This document shows positions 1 to 8,503 of a DNA stretch of 64,000 bases, one piece after another. Numbering within the stretch: the first letter of the stretch is position 1; each line of letters opens with the position of its first letter. The position numbers and the translations under genes were made by a program. Source of the DNA: Acidobacteriaceae bacterium (GTDB lineage Bacteria > Acidobacteriota > Terriglobia > Terriglobales > Acidobacteriaceae); assembly GCA_903642225.1 (NCBI GenBank), contig CAHJWI010000017.1, positions 1-64,000 on the forward strand. The letters run 5' to 3'. A model generated the notes under the pieces. That model saw nothing but the letters and a program-made list of their open reading frames with translations, made no database searches and was not told the DNA's origin.

Positions 1-62
1 TTGGTTAGAGCGCTACCTTGACACGGTAGAGGTCTCCGGTTCGAATCCGGACGTGCCTACCA
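1..62 (+). tRNA. tRNA-Val(GAC), 5' end outside window
   Basis: The 3' part of a tRNA gene. Anticodon stem CTACC (13-17) pairs with GGTAG (25-29) around loop TTGACAC, giving anticodon GAC at 20-22 (valine). The T arm is TCCGG/CCGGA (35-39, 47-51) with the TTCGAAT loop. The acceptor 3' strand is 52-58, the discriminator A is at 59 and an encoded CCA is at 60-62. The acceptor 5' strand and most of the D arm lie before base 1. Confidence 0.95.
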
Positions 63-404
63 TCTTTTCAATGAATACAAGCATTTACGGCGCAGCCGTC
101 ATGCCGCCCTCCAAGGGTGACAGTACGTGACAGTACGCAGTTTCCGGCGAGGCCTGCGCGCCCACCATCAGCTTCATCGCCCGGCTGTTTGCCAGCCGCT
201 TATCCGTCCGTGCAAACGGGGCTAAGCTGCTTTTTCCCGACATGATCTTGAAGCGAATGCTCCGGCCAGCGGCAAAGCGGGGCGGCATCAGCAAGAACAT
301 CGAAACTTTTGACGTAGGTGCGGAAATTCGCACCGGCTGCCTTGCACCGACAATTATGCACATTCGACTTTGCATCTGTGATGCGATAAGGTTGGCTTCC
401 AAAG
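63..404. other. Intergenic region between tRNA-Val and imuA
   Basis: About 340 bases with no convincing gene. The open frames here lack family features and overlap each other on both strands. The one structured item is a perfect 10-base tandem repeat (TGACAGTACG twice, 118-137). An extended -10-like TGCGATAAG lies at about 382-390, without a good -35 box, and could be the imuA promoter; that is weak inference. Confidence 0.4.
118..137 (+). repeat. 10-bp tandem direct repeat (x2)
   Basis: TGACAGTACG occurs twice back to back at 118-127 and 128-137, downstream of the tRNA gene. It may be a binding site, or slippage with no function. Confidence 0.5.
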
Positions 405-421
405 GCGAACAGAAAGCGAAC
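405..421 (+). promoter_or_regulatory. Candidate LexA operator ahead of imuA
   Basis: GCGAAC, five bases, then GCGAAC again: a perfect direct repeat at 405-410 and 416-421. It contains GAAC-N7-GAAC, which is the reverse complement of the GTTC-N7-GTTC LexA box known from Alphaproteobacteria. imuA-imuB-dnaE2 cassettes are classic LexA targets, so the location fits. The repeat ends three bases before the ATG chosen for imuA, so bound repressor would cover the 5' end of the transcript or the ribosome site. No lexA gene is in the window. Confidence 0.6.
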
Positions 422-424
422 ACG

Positions 425-1543
425 ATGCATGCTCAAGCAGCACACCTAAAACGCGAAATCGAGGCGAAGCTGGCCAGTCGCATTCCAGCGGCGTTGTCAC
501 CCATCGCTCAGCAAGCGCCAAGGCTGCATCCGATGGGCAGTGTTCGGATAGATAATTTATTGGGCGGCGGTCTGCCACTCGGCTCAGTGTGTGAACTGAC
601 CGGATTAGACGGCTCCGGTCGTACATCACTCGCGCTCTCGCTCTTGTCACAAGCTTCCAGGACCTCCGCCTGCGCTTACATCGACGTGAGTTGCAATCTA
701 TCTCCGCACAGTGCAGCCGCAGCCGGGGTACGGCTTGGCAACCTGCTTTGGGTGCGGTTTGCTGCGGCTGCACAAATAGTCGAGGCTGCCTCACGTTTAC
801 CAGTAATTCCGCCCTTAGAAGTGGGCACTAGTCAACGCCGCCTCCACGATGGTTGTGGCAGCTCGCATCCGCGAGGCGAAACTAAGGGCCTTGCTCCTGC
901 TCTGGAAGAGATGTTGTTTTACAAGGAAGAACGGCGCAGGAGAAAGATGCAGGGAACTCCGGGCCATCCTAACCAGCCGCTGGGTCTGCACACCCCGTCA
1001 CAGGACCAGGTGGACTGGGAACGTTGGAATCTTCGCAGGGTCGATGAAAGTGACCCTTTACGACAGAGGGACAAAGAGGCGGCAGAAGCGGCGCGACTCC
1101 GCGCAAGGACTTTCGCGGCGGCAAATGCAGATGGGCCACGCGAAAAGAAACCATTCGATAGGTTGGCTCGCGCACTTCGTGCAACAGACCAGGTGCTGCA
1201 ATCTGGGGGCTTCCGCGTAGTTGTGCTCGACATGGCTTTTCTCGACGCGAAGGATGCGCTGCGTATTCCGTCGGCAACATGGTTTCGGTTCCGTCGTGCC
1301 GCACAGGAGAGCGACGCCATCCTGCTCTTGTTAACGCAGACGCCGTGTGCACGTTCCAGTGCAGCCTGTGTTCTGGAGTGCTCGGCATCAGAACCGCCAA
1401 AGATTCAGGGTGTGTTAAGCACAGCGCAGCGTGTGACCGAGGTTGCGCGACAGCGAACTGGCCCAGCACAGGGCAGGAAAGCACCGGGTCGGGTCACGAG
1501 TTGGAGTGCGGAGCCGGCGTGGATGCAGGCAGCAGGAAAGTAA
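425..1543 (+). CDS. imuA: ImuA-like RecA-fold mutagenesis protein
   Basis: First gene of a damage-inducible translesion synthesis cassette. A 372-aa product with an N-terminal RecA-like region: GGGLPLGS at about 48-54, then a Walker A-like G-LDGS-G-R-T at 60-67. The usual lysine of this P-loop is arginine, so ATP hydrolysis is doubtful. The middle (about 150-270) is charged and poorly conserved. I start at ATG 425, since the frame upstream to 242 has no RecA-like character and the start sits just after the LexA-like repeat. The stop is two bases before imuB. In studied species ImuA (or ImuA') partners ImuB and is needed for induced mutagenesis. The family call rests on the P-loop region plus the operon context. 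Confidence 0.85.
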   Translation: MHAQAAHLKREIEAKLASRIPAALSPIAQQAPRLHPMGSVRIDNLLGGGLPLGSVCELTGLDGSGRTSLALSLLSQASRTSACAYIDVSCNLSPHSAAAAGVRLGNLLWVRFAAAAQIVEAASRLPVIPPLEVGTSQRRLHDGCGSSHPRGETKGLAPALEEMLFYKEERRRRKMQGTPGHPNQPLGLHTPSQDQVDWERWNLRRVDESDPLRQRDKEAAEAARLRARTFAAANADGPREKKPFDRLARALRATDQVLQSGGFRVVVLDMAFLDAKDALRIPSATWFRFRRAAQESDAILLLLTQTPCARSSAACVLECSASEPPKIQGVLSTAQRVTEVARQRTGPAQGRKAPGRVTSWSAEPAWMQAAGK

Positions 1544-1545
1544 GT

Positions 1546-3051
1546 ATGTTCACCGCGATACTCATCCCTGAGTTTCCCGTCATTGCGTGGCAACGAAGCT
1601 CTTACGACACACATAACCAGGCGTGCGCTGTTCTTGAGGGAACCGCACCGCAGGAGAAGGTCGCTTCGCTGTGCGCAAAGGCGAGAGCAGTCGGAATTGA
1701 ACACGGGATGGGTAAGGCACAGGCGGAAACAGGGGGGATGACGCTGTTTCGCACCCGGCAAATCGACGAAGAGCGGATTGCGTTTGCAAGTGCACTGGAG
1801 GTTGCAGAACGCTTTTCTCCCAGCATCGAAGCCATTGCATCACCCTGGAACGCATATGGGGAGGCCGACCATATGCATGTCGTTCTGCTGCTCGACAGTG
1901 CTGGAACGGGCACTCTCTTCGGCTCCGCTGAAAGCTATGCCCAGAAGCTTCACAGCGACCTGTCCCGTGCAGGTTTTCCCGCGCACATCGGTTCCACCCC
2001 CAATGCGGAAGCGGCGCTCATACTTGCGCGAAGCGTCGGAGGCGTTGGTTGCGCGGACCGGGGTAGCCTGCGTGGCAGGCTTGCCCAACTTCCGATTGCG
2101 TTACTGCCTTGCGACGGGAAGACACACGCCGTGTTGAACCGATGGGGCATCCGTACGCTGGGCGCGTTGGCTGCCTTGCCGGAAACTGCACTTATTAGTC
2201 GCCTTGGGCAGCAAGGCAGGAGGCTGCAGCAGCTTGCTCGCGGTGAGGCTGAACACCTGCTTGTTCCGCAAGAGCCGGACTTTACGCTTTCAGAGACGAC
2301 GTCTCTCGATAGCCCGTTGGAATTGCTGGAGTCTCTGCTCTTCGTGATTTCTCCCATGCTGGAGGAGATTATGCGAAAAGCAATGAGCCGCGCATACGCG
2401 CTTCGCTCCGTGAAGCTGACGCTTCTGCTGGATCGAGCGAAGCCGCATTCGGTCGAGGTACGGCCAGCAACGCCTACCCAGAACCGGGAGGTACTGCTGA
2501 AATTGCTCAACCTGGAGCTGCAGGCGAAACCGCCAACGGCGGGGATCCTCACCGTCACACTGACAGGAGAGGCCGCACAACCGCAAACGGCGCAACATGG
2601 CCTGTTCCAGGCGCAGTTCCCCGAACCTGACAAGTTGGAGTTACTGCTTGCCCGGCTTCGTGCGATTGCAGGCGAGGACAACGTCGGTTCACCGCAACTT
2701 CGGGACAGTCATTCAGGAGATGCTTTCTCTGTAACAACGTTTCGGCCAAGCGTCCAGAGCACCACGTTAGAAAAATCTTTCCCGTCTACTCTCGCCATCC
2801 GCATGTTCCGTCCGCCTCAGTCTGTGCGGGTGACCTGCTGGGGCGACCAGCCACGTGCAATGTTCTGGCAGGGGGCGAGACTCGCGATTGCCTCTGCTGC
2901 AGGCCCATGGCATTCATCAGGCTCGTGGTGGGATGGACAGGCATGGGATCACGACCTTTGGGACGTGGTGACAGTGGAACCAGTGCAGGCGCTTCGACTG
3001 CAGCAGGATCATAGCTCGCATGCGTGGTCCGTGATGGGGCTTTATGACTGA
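1546..3051 (+). CDS. imuB: ImuB, Y-family polymerase-like protein without catalytic acids
   Basis: A 501-aa Y-family polymerase homologue that acts as the hub of the ImuA-ImuB-DnaE2 mutasome. The start ATG 1546 is two bases after the imuA stop. The motif that carries the first catalytic aspartates in DinB is here LIPEFPVIAW (6-15), with no Asp. The canonical S-x-D-E is replaced by SPSIEA (91-96), where Asp becomes Ile. A DNA-synthesis role is therefore unlikely, as is known for ImuB. HhH-like and little-finger regions follow (about 185-390), then a C-terminal extension. QLPIALLP at about 184 is not a clear beta-clamp motif, and I cannot assign one. The stop overlaps the dnaE2 start by eight bases. 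Confidence 0.92.
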   Translation: MFTAILIPEFPVIAWQRSSYDTHNQACAVLEGTAPQEKVASLCAKARAVGIEHGMGKAQAETGGMTLFRTRQIDEERIAFASALEVAERFSPSIEAIASPWNAYGEADHMHVVLLLDSAGTGTLFGSAESYAQKLHSDLSRAGFPAHIGSTPNAEAALILARSVGGVGCADRGSLRGRLAQLPIALLPCDGKTHAVLNRWGIRTLGALAALPETALISRLGQQGRRLQQLARGEAEHLLVPQEPDFTLSETTSLDSPLELLESLLFVISPMLEEIMRKAMSRAYALRSVKLTLLLDRAKPHSVEVRPATPTQNREVLLKLLNLELQAKPPTAGILTVTLTGEAAQPQTAQHGLFQAQFPEPDKLELLLARLRAIAGEDNVGSPQLRDSHSGDAFSVTTFRPSVQSTTLEKSFPSTLAIRMFRPPQSVRVTCWGDQPRAMFWQGARLAIASAAGPWHSSGSWWDGQAWDHDLWDVVTVEPVQALRLQQDHSSHAWSVMGLYD

Positions 3052-6000
3052 ACGGTATATGGAGCTGCATGCGCGTTCGGCTTTCTCTTTTTTGGAAGGC
3101 GCTTCTCTGCCAGAGGCCATGACCCAGCAGGCGGCCAATCTTGCACTGCCTGGTCTAGCCATTCTCGACCGCGACGGTCTGTATGGCTCACCTCGCCTCT
3201 ATACGACAGCGCAGAAGCTTGGTCTTCGCTCACACATCGGCGCAGAAGTCTCCGTCGACAGGTTTGGCATGCAGGCAACGCCGCCCGCATGGCAGCCGCA
3301 CGCGATTCCGAGCCGCCCAGTGCGCCTGTCCTTGCTCTGTGAGTCGCAAACCGGCTACCGAAATCTTTCAATGCTGATCTCAAGCTACAAGCTGGCGCAG
3401 CGAACCAAAGGCGATGGCGTTGCCGTGTTCCGAACAGTACAACAACATGCGGAAGGTCTGGTTTGCTTGACGGGTGGCGATGAGGGCCCGCTCGCCGCAG
3501 CACTGGAGCGCGGCGGCATGGACGAGGGCCGCAGCACGCTCAACGCCTTGGTCCGAACCTTTGGTCCGAAGAACGTTTACGTGGAACTGCAACGCCATGG
3601 TGTCTGCGGGCAAGAAGTACGCAATCAGGCCGCCATCGCTCTCGCGCGTGAGTTTCACCTGCCGTTGCTCGCTACGAACGGCGTAAACATGGCCACCGAG
3701 TTTGAACGCGAAATCCTAGATGTGCTCACAAGCATCCGGCATGGCTACTCGTTAGATGATGCAGGCCTGCTGCTGCAACACAACAGCAAGCGGCACCTTC
3801 GTTCTGCCGCACAGATGTGTGCCCTCTTCCGTGATGTCCCCGAAGCCATAGCTCACACCGCAGAGTTGTCCGATCGGCTTACCTTCCAAATGAAAGACAT
3901 GGGTTACGAGTTCCCGCGGTATCCCATACCGGAAGGCGAAAGCATGGACAGTTTTCTGCGCAAGCGTACCTTCGAGGGTGTGGCGCGGCGCTATGGCTGC
4001 AAAGCAAGCGGCAAGCTACGCGCCAACGCGGACCGGCAAGTAGACAAGGAGCTTGCACTCATAGCGAAACTGGGTCTGGCGGGCTATTTCCTGATCGTGT
4101 GGGACATCGTTGAATTCTGTCGCAAGAACGGGATCCTTGTGCAAGGCCGAGGTTCTGCCGCCAACTCCGCTGTCTGCTACTCCTTGGGGATCACTGCCGT
4201 GGATCCGGTGGGAATGGAATTGCTGTTTGAACGGTTTCTCTCCGAGGTCCGTGGTGAGTGGCCCGACATCGACCTTGACCTGCCTTCAGGTGATGACCGC
4301 GAGCGCGCCATCCAGTATGTGTATGAGCGTTATGGCCAGTTGGGCGCTGCCATGTGTGCCAACGTCATTACCTACCGTGGACGCTCTGCCGCGCGCGAGG
4401 TAGGAAAGTCGCTCGGCTTCGATGCAGACATGCAGACGAGGCTTACGCGGCTGGTCGGCTCCTTCGAGTGGAAGGGACCGACTGACACGATGGAACACCA
4501 CTTTAAGCAGGCCGGTTTTGACCTCCATCATCCGCGCATCGCGAAGTACCTCGAACTGTCTATTCGAATGCTGGATCTGCCCAGGCACCTGGGTCAGCAC
4601 TCGGGCGGCATGATCATCGCTCAGGGCCAACTTGCTTCCGTAGTGCCGCTCGAACCCGCATCTATGCCGGGGCGCAACGTGGTGCAGTGGGACAAGGAAG
4701 ACTGCGCCGACATGGGCCTCATCAAAGTCGACCTGCTGGGGCTCGGCATGATGGCGGTGTTGAAGGATTGTGTCGAGTTGATCCCGCGCCACTACGGCAA
4801 GCAGATCGACATCGCTCAGATTCCGCATGACGACCCCAAAGTCTACGAGTCTCTGCGCCGTGCGGACACGATCGGGCTCTTTCAGGTGGAGAGCCGGGCG
4901 CAGATGGCTTCCCTTCCACGGAACAACCCTGACAAGTTCTACGACCTAGTGGTGCAGGTGGCGATCATCCGGCCTGGGCCCATTGTGGGGCAGATGATGA
5001 ACCCATATATGGAGCGGCGGCAGAGGCGGCAGGAGATCGCGTATCCGCACCCACTGCTGGAACCTGTGCTTCGCCGTACCCTGGGCGTGCCGCTATTTCA
5101 GGAGCAGTTGCTTCGGATAGCAATGGTCATCGCCAACTTTACTGGTGGCGAAGCGGAAGAACTACGCCGCGCCCTGGGCAGCCGGCGGTCACAGGAAAAA
5201 ATGAAAGCGCTCGAAATCAAGCTGCGTGCTGGTATGGATAGCAATGGTGTCGGTCCCAAAGCGCAGGAGGAGATCATCCTTGCCATCAGCTCGTTTGCCC
5301 TTTACGGCTTCCCAGAGAGTCATGCCGCCAGTTTCGCGCTGATCGCGTACGCATCGGCATGGCTGAAGTTCCACTACCTGCCTGTTTTCACGGCAGCGAT
5401 TCTAAACAACCAGCCGATGGGTTTCTACTCGGCCGCCGTGCTCGTCAAAGATGCGCAGCGACACGGTCTACGTATGAAGCCGGTCGACATTTTGCGTTCG
5501 CAGTGGAACTGCACTCTGGAACAGGAGGAGGATGAATCCTACTCGCTGCGACTTGGCCTGCGTTATGTCCGTGGCCTGCGCGCAAATGTTGCTGCGGAGA
5601 TTGAGCGGGTACGCGCAATGCGGCCGTTTGGGTCCATCGAGGAGCTCGCCCGTCGTGTGCCGTCACTCTCGCAGGCAGACCTCACTGTGCTTGCGGAAAC
5701 GGGGGCCTTAAATCCGCTCGGAGAACGAACTCACCGACGCGACGCACTGTGGCAGGTTGAACGTGCCGCACGGGCTGCAGGCCCACTGTTATCCGAACTC
5801 GACCGTGACGAGGAAGAGAGTTCACCGCTTTCAACTATGAACCCGGAGGAGCGCATGGTGGCCGACTACGCCGGAACCGGTGTAACGGTCGGGCGTCATC
5901 CAATGTGGCACTGCCGTCCTCGGCTTCGGCAACTCAGCGTCTTTCGCGCTGGTGATCTGAGACTGGTTCGCAACGGTGTGAGGACACGCATCGCCGGCCA

Positions 6001-6253
6001 GGTAATTGCACGACAGCGGCCAGGCACCGCCCACGGATTTATTTTTCTTTCATTAGAGGATGAGACGGGTATCGCAAATGCCATCGTTGATCCCGACCTT
6101 TACGAAGCCAATCGCAACCTTGTGACTTACGCTAAATTCCTACTGATCGAGGGCACGCTTCAGAACATTGATAAGGTCATCCACCTTCGCGCCAAACATA
6201 TCGAAGAACTAACCGTCACGGCAGCACCTATGGAATCCCATGACTTCCATTAG
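3044..6253 (+). CDS. dnaE2: Error-prone DNA polymerase III alpha subunit DnaE2 (ImuC)
   Basis: The 1069-aa catalytic polymerase of the SOS mutasome, normal length for DnaE2. Order: N-terminal PHP domain (1 to about 270, starting MTERYMELHARSAFSFLEGA), then palm and fingers with GRGSAANSAVCYSLG and the catalytic acids in PDIDLDLPSGD (about residues 407-417). An HhH region follows at about 850-900. A C-terminal OB fold contains RTRIAGQVIARQRPG and a short tail. The start ATG 3044 overlaps the imuB stop, so translation is probably coupled. It gives replication past lesions at the price of mutations, as in Mycobacterium and Caulobacter. Confidence 0.97.
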   Translation: MTERYMELHARSAFSFLEGASLPEAMTQQAANLALPGLAILDRDGLYGSPRLYTTAQKLGLRSHIGAEVSVDRFGMQATPPAWQPHAIPSRPVRLSLLCESQTGYRNLSMLISSYKLAQRTKGDGVAVFRTVQQHAEGLVCLTGGDEGPLAAALERGGMDEGRSTLNALVRTFGPKNVYVELQRHGVCGQEVRNQAAIALAREFHLPLLATNGVNMATEFEREILDVLTSIRHGYSLDDAGLLLQHNSKRHLRSAAQMCALFRDVPEAIAHTAELSDRLTFQMKDMGYEFPRYPIPEGESMDSFLRKRTFEGVARRYGCKASGKLRANADRQVDKELALIAKLGLAGYFLIVWDIVEFCRKNGILVQGRGSAANSAVCYSLGITAVDPVGMELLFERFLSEVRGEWPDIDLDLPSGDDRERAIQYVYERYGQLGAAMCANVITYRGRSAAREVGKSLGFDADMQTRLTRLVGSFEWKGPTDTMEHHFKQAGFDLHHPRIAKYLELSIRMLDLPRHLGQHSGGMIIAQGQLASVVPLEPASMPGRNVVQWDKEDCADMGLIKVDLLGLGMMAVLKDCVELIPRHYGKQIDIAQIPHDDPKVYESLRRADTIGLFQVESRAQMASLPRNNPDKFYDLVVQVAIIRPGPIVGQMMNPYMERRQRRQEIAYPHPLLEPVLRRTLGVPLFQEQLLRIAMVIANFTGGEAEELRRALGSRRSQEKMKALEIKLRAGMDSNGVGPKAQEEIILAISSFALYGFPESHAASFALIAYASAWLKFHYLPVFTAAILNNQPMGFYSAAVLVKDAQRHGLRMKPVDILRSQWNCTLEQEEDESYSLRLGLRYVRGLRANVAAEIERVRAMRPFGSIEELARRVPSLSQADLTVLAETGALNPLGERTHRRDALWQVERAARAAGPLLSELDRDEEESSPLSTMNPEERMVADYAGTGVTVGRHPMWHCRPRLRQLSVFRAGDLRLVRNGVRTRIAGQVIARQRPGTAHGFIFLSLEDETGIANAIVDPDLYEANRNLVTYAKFLLIEGTLQNIDKVIHLRAKHIEELTVTAAPMESHDFH

Positions 6254-6265
6254 GAGCTGCCGTGG

Positions 6266-6364
6266 GTGAGCGATGACCTGCCCTGGCGAGAAGCAGCCGC
6301 CAAACAATGGTGGCTAGAAAATGCTGCCGCATCCGCGGCATCCCGACTACGCCAGCAACGCTAG
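6266..6364 (+). CDS. Possible 32-aa ORF after dnaE2
   Basis: A short frame from GTG 6266 to TAG 6362-6364, beginning VSDDLPWREAAAK and rich in Ala, Trp, Gln and Arg. AGGAG at 6252-6256, overlapping the dnaE2 stop, lies nine bases before the GTG and would suit translation as a fourth operon member. I recognise no family. It could be a small mutasome partner or a chance frame. The ribosome site and the position 12 bases after dnaE2 are the only support. Confidence 0.35.
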   Translation: MSDDLPWREAAAKQWWLENAAASAASRLRQQR

Positions 6365-6467
6365 GTCAGAGCGAACACCGTTCCCGTGCGCGCGCAGGTG
6401 CGGGACTCGGTCGAGTTCGTTCGTATGGTTTGGGAGAAATAGAACGGCACCTTGAGGAGGAACAGTC

Positions 6468-6680
6468 GTGCTGAAGTCGAGTCGAGGCAATCGGCTGAGC
6501 AATGGTTGGCAATGCCCCTACTGCCGGACCGAAGTGGACGCCCGCACCTTCCGTCTTAATCCGACCAACGTCCGCATGCTCCTGTGCCCGAATGCAACTT
6601 GTAACCGGAGCTTCGACTGGAAGACACAGAACAGAGGAAAACTCTGGCCAGAACAACGTGCATACACAGTCCTACGGTAA
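6468..6680 (+). CDS. Small zinc-ribbon protein
   Basis: A 70-aa hypothetical protein. Two cysteine knuckles are visible: CPYC at 16-19 and CPNATC at about 40-45, a typical four-Cys zinc-ribbon layout. The start is GTG 6468, chosen because a strong ribosome site GAGGAGG lies at 6454-6460. The C-terminal part is basic and aromatic (FDWKTQNRGKLWPEQR). It lies 214 bases after dnaE2 on the same strand, so it may or may not share that transcript. A nucleic-acid or protein-binding role is plausible from the fold only; I do not recognise a named family. Confidence 0.6.
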   Translation: MLKSSRGNRLSNGWQCPYCRTEVDARTFRLNPTNVRMLLCPNATCNRSFDWKTQNRGKLWPEQRAYTVLR

Positions 6681-6694
6681 GGTCGGCCGCCTTG

Positions 6695-6727
6695 GGCCTG
6701 GCGTGCGAATACTGAGTTGCCCAGGCC
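6695..6727. terminator. Possible stem-loop between convergent genes
   Basis: GGCCTGG (6695-6701) pairs with CCAGGCC (6721-6727) around a 19-base loop, between the zinc-ribbon gene and the convergent glycosidase. There is no T-run, so termination is a guess from position. Confidence 0.3.
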
Positions 6728-6799
6728 GCTAACGTGTCCGTCGTTTGTGCGACGCTGCGTACGGTGTTATCCCAAAACACTCAAGCTAATCGTTTCAGG

Positions 6800-8503
6800 C
6801 TAGACCGACGTGGCCGAAGACGAGCCGTTCACTGTCCACTCAAAGCGAATCACTTCATTCCCTTCGCGAGAAGTGCACCAGACTTCTGGGGTTGTGCTTT
6901 GGGTGACTTGGAAGGGGTGAGCTCCGTGCTGCTGTACCACCAAGGCCATAGCAGATCTCATCGCCGCCCTCGCTTCCGCTGACATTGCTGACGGATCGGG
7001 AGCAACAAATAAAGACGAACCTGACCTCGCAACTACTTCCATCCAAGATGCGGTCTCTCGCCAACCAACTTCTGGTGTGATTGCAACGATGTCCGGGTCT
7101 ATATGAGAGAAGGTTCCGTGCTGAGCGAGTCTTTGGGCGAGCGCGTTCACACCCATGCGCCGGGTGCGCTCCCAATCCTTACCGCTCGTATCGTCGCCGA
7201 CGCGCTGTGATTCGAAGATGCCTGCGGCGAGATGTCCTACTGTGTTGCAACCAAGAAGTACGGTCCCATCGCCCGCTGCAGCTCGGATTTGACGGTACAG
7301 TTCGCTCATCACCTCTGCGTTGGTAATCGTTCGATTGTGGAAGCTCCATCCTGGAGCGGTGAGTTGATCGCCCATTTGAAATCCCCACCGGCCAAATATC
7401 TCCCACGTGCTGAAATCGTGCTTCAGCAAGGAGTAGCCCCACTTCACCGGAGCAGAGACGGTCTCGAGCACCTGCGTCATAGCTTCAGGGACAGTAGGAT
7501 CAAACGCCAGCGCTGCGTCTCTGAACTGTGTGCCAAAACGCTGGCCAGGGAGCAACAGGTTGGGTAACGCCTGAGCAGGAGCTCGCAGGGGTCGAATCCA
7601 AAGGCCCGGCTGTAGATCACGTTTGCGTATTTCCGCCGCTAAGCCAGGCATTGATGGGAACCGGTGGGGGTCTTGCCATCCATCGTCGATGACTACATGC
7701 GGCCTAGCAGGACCGGCGGGAGCCAGAGAAGCTAGCAGATCCGAATCACGCAGGATGCCTGCCGCCGTGTTCTTGCCGTAAGCATAGTTCCAATCGTTCA
7801 CGCCGTAGAGAGGCGTACGTGGGAGCCGTGGTTGCGGGCACATGCTTGCACAAAAAGTTCGCATCGCCTCGTGAAAAGGAACTTCTGGCGGAAAGCTCCG
7901 CTGAACCACAGTGCATAGAGTGAACCTACGTCCGCGGAGGTCAGCCGCGCCCCCGCCGTTGCGAACATCTATCGTCAGGGTGACGCCTGAAGCATCCCGT
8001 TGCCAGAAGCACATTGCAGCAGCACCGGTCTGTACGCCATATCCGACACACCCAGCAGTCGAACGAACGACGTAGTACCAAGGCATAACACGCTCAGGTT
8101 GCGTTCCTCGCCACTCGAGGTCTCCGTAGGCGCGCTCCCAATGGTCTCCCAGGCAGAGCGCATTTTCAGTATTTGCGCCCTTCCATCGCACACGCAGGCG
8201 CACGAGCCCCACTGCTGTGACCTCCAGAACCATTTGCAGCGCCAGGCCGTGGCTCGCCTCGAGTGGTTCGGCATTTAGTTTGCAACCCGATGCAGTCCAG
8301 CTACTACCTTGAAAGTGCATCGCGTGCATCGATGAGTCGTCATAGAGTGCGGAGATTGAATCCGGGCGACGGAGAACATCCGTGTTCCCGACAACGTTTT
8401 CGACAGCAGAAGCACTTACCTGTCCTGTGGACGACGAAAGAGCCAGAGAAGCAAGCGTTGCGGATCCTAGAAACTGCCGCCGAGTCGGATGAGAAGTCGT
8501 CAT
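6800..8503 (-). CDS. Tat-exported GH36/clan GH-D-like glycosidase (alpha-galactosidase-like)
   Basis: A 567-aa exported glycoside hydrolase. The N-terminus has a twin-arginine signal (TRRQFLGSA, R8-R9) with a short hydrophobic segment and an Ala-rich cleavage region near 30-35. A beta-rich domain runs to about 225. A TIM-barrel follows: VIDDGWQDP (271-279), the probable nucleophile Asp363 in LLKHDFST, and the probable acid/base in RVGDDTSG (434-441). This layout matches clan GH-D (GH27/GH36). Substrate cannot be fixed; an alpha-linked galactoside or similar plant sugar is likely. It stands alone, facing the zinc-ribbon gene, with no transporter or other hydrolase beside it. Confidence 0.75.
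   Translation of the reverse strand: MTTSHPTRRQFLGSATLASLALSSSTGQVSASAVENVVGNTDVLRRPDSISALYDDSSMHAMHFQGSSWTASGCKLNAEPLEASHGLALQMVLEVTAVGLVRLRVRWKGANTENALCLGDHWERAYGDLEWRGTQPERVMPWYYVVRSTAGCVGYGVQTGAAAMCFWQRDASGVTLTIDVRNGGGAADLRGRRFTLCTVVQRSFPPEVPFHEAMRTFCASMCPQPRLPRTPLYGVNDWNYAYGKNTAAGILRDSDLLASLAPAGPARPHVVIDDGWQDPHRFPSMPGLAAEIRKRDLQPGLWIRPLRAPAQALPNLLLPGQRFGTQFRDAALAFDPTVPEAMTQVLETVSAPVKWGYSLLKHDFSTWEIFGRWGFQMGDQLTAPGWSFHNRTITNAEVMSELYRQIRAAAGDGTVLLGCNTVGHLAAGIFESQRVGDDTSGKDWERTRRMGVNALAQRLAQHGTFSHIDPDIVAITPEVGWRETASWMEVVARSGSSLFVAPDPSAMSAEARAAMRSAMALVVQQHGAHPFQVTQSTTPEVWCTSREGNEVIRFEWTVNGSSSATSV

Noticed and set aside
63-424. Possible integrase or other mobile-element trace beside the tRNA
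   Set aside because: Frames on the minus strand near the tRNA have no recombinase motifs, and no copy of the tRNA 3' end was noticed elsewhere in the window.
6374-6384. GAAC-ACC-GTTC as a second SOS box
   Set aside because: Spacing is three bases, not the four of the Bacillus-type palindrome, and it does not match the direct repeat seen at imuA.
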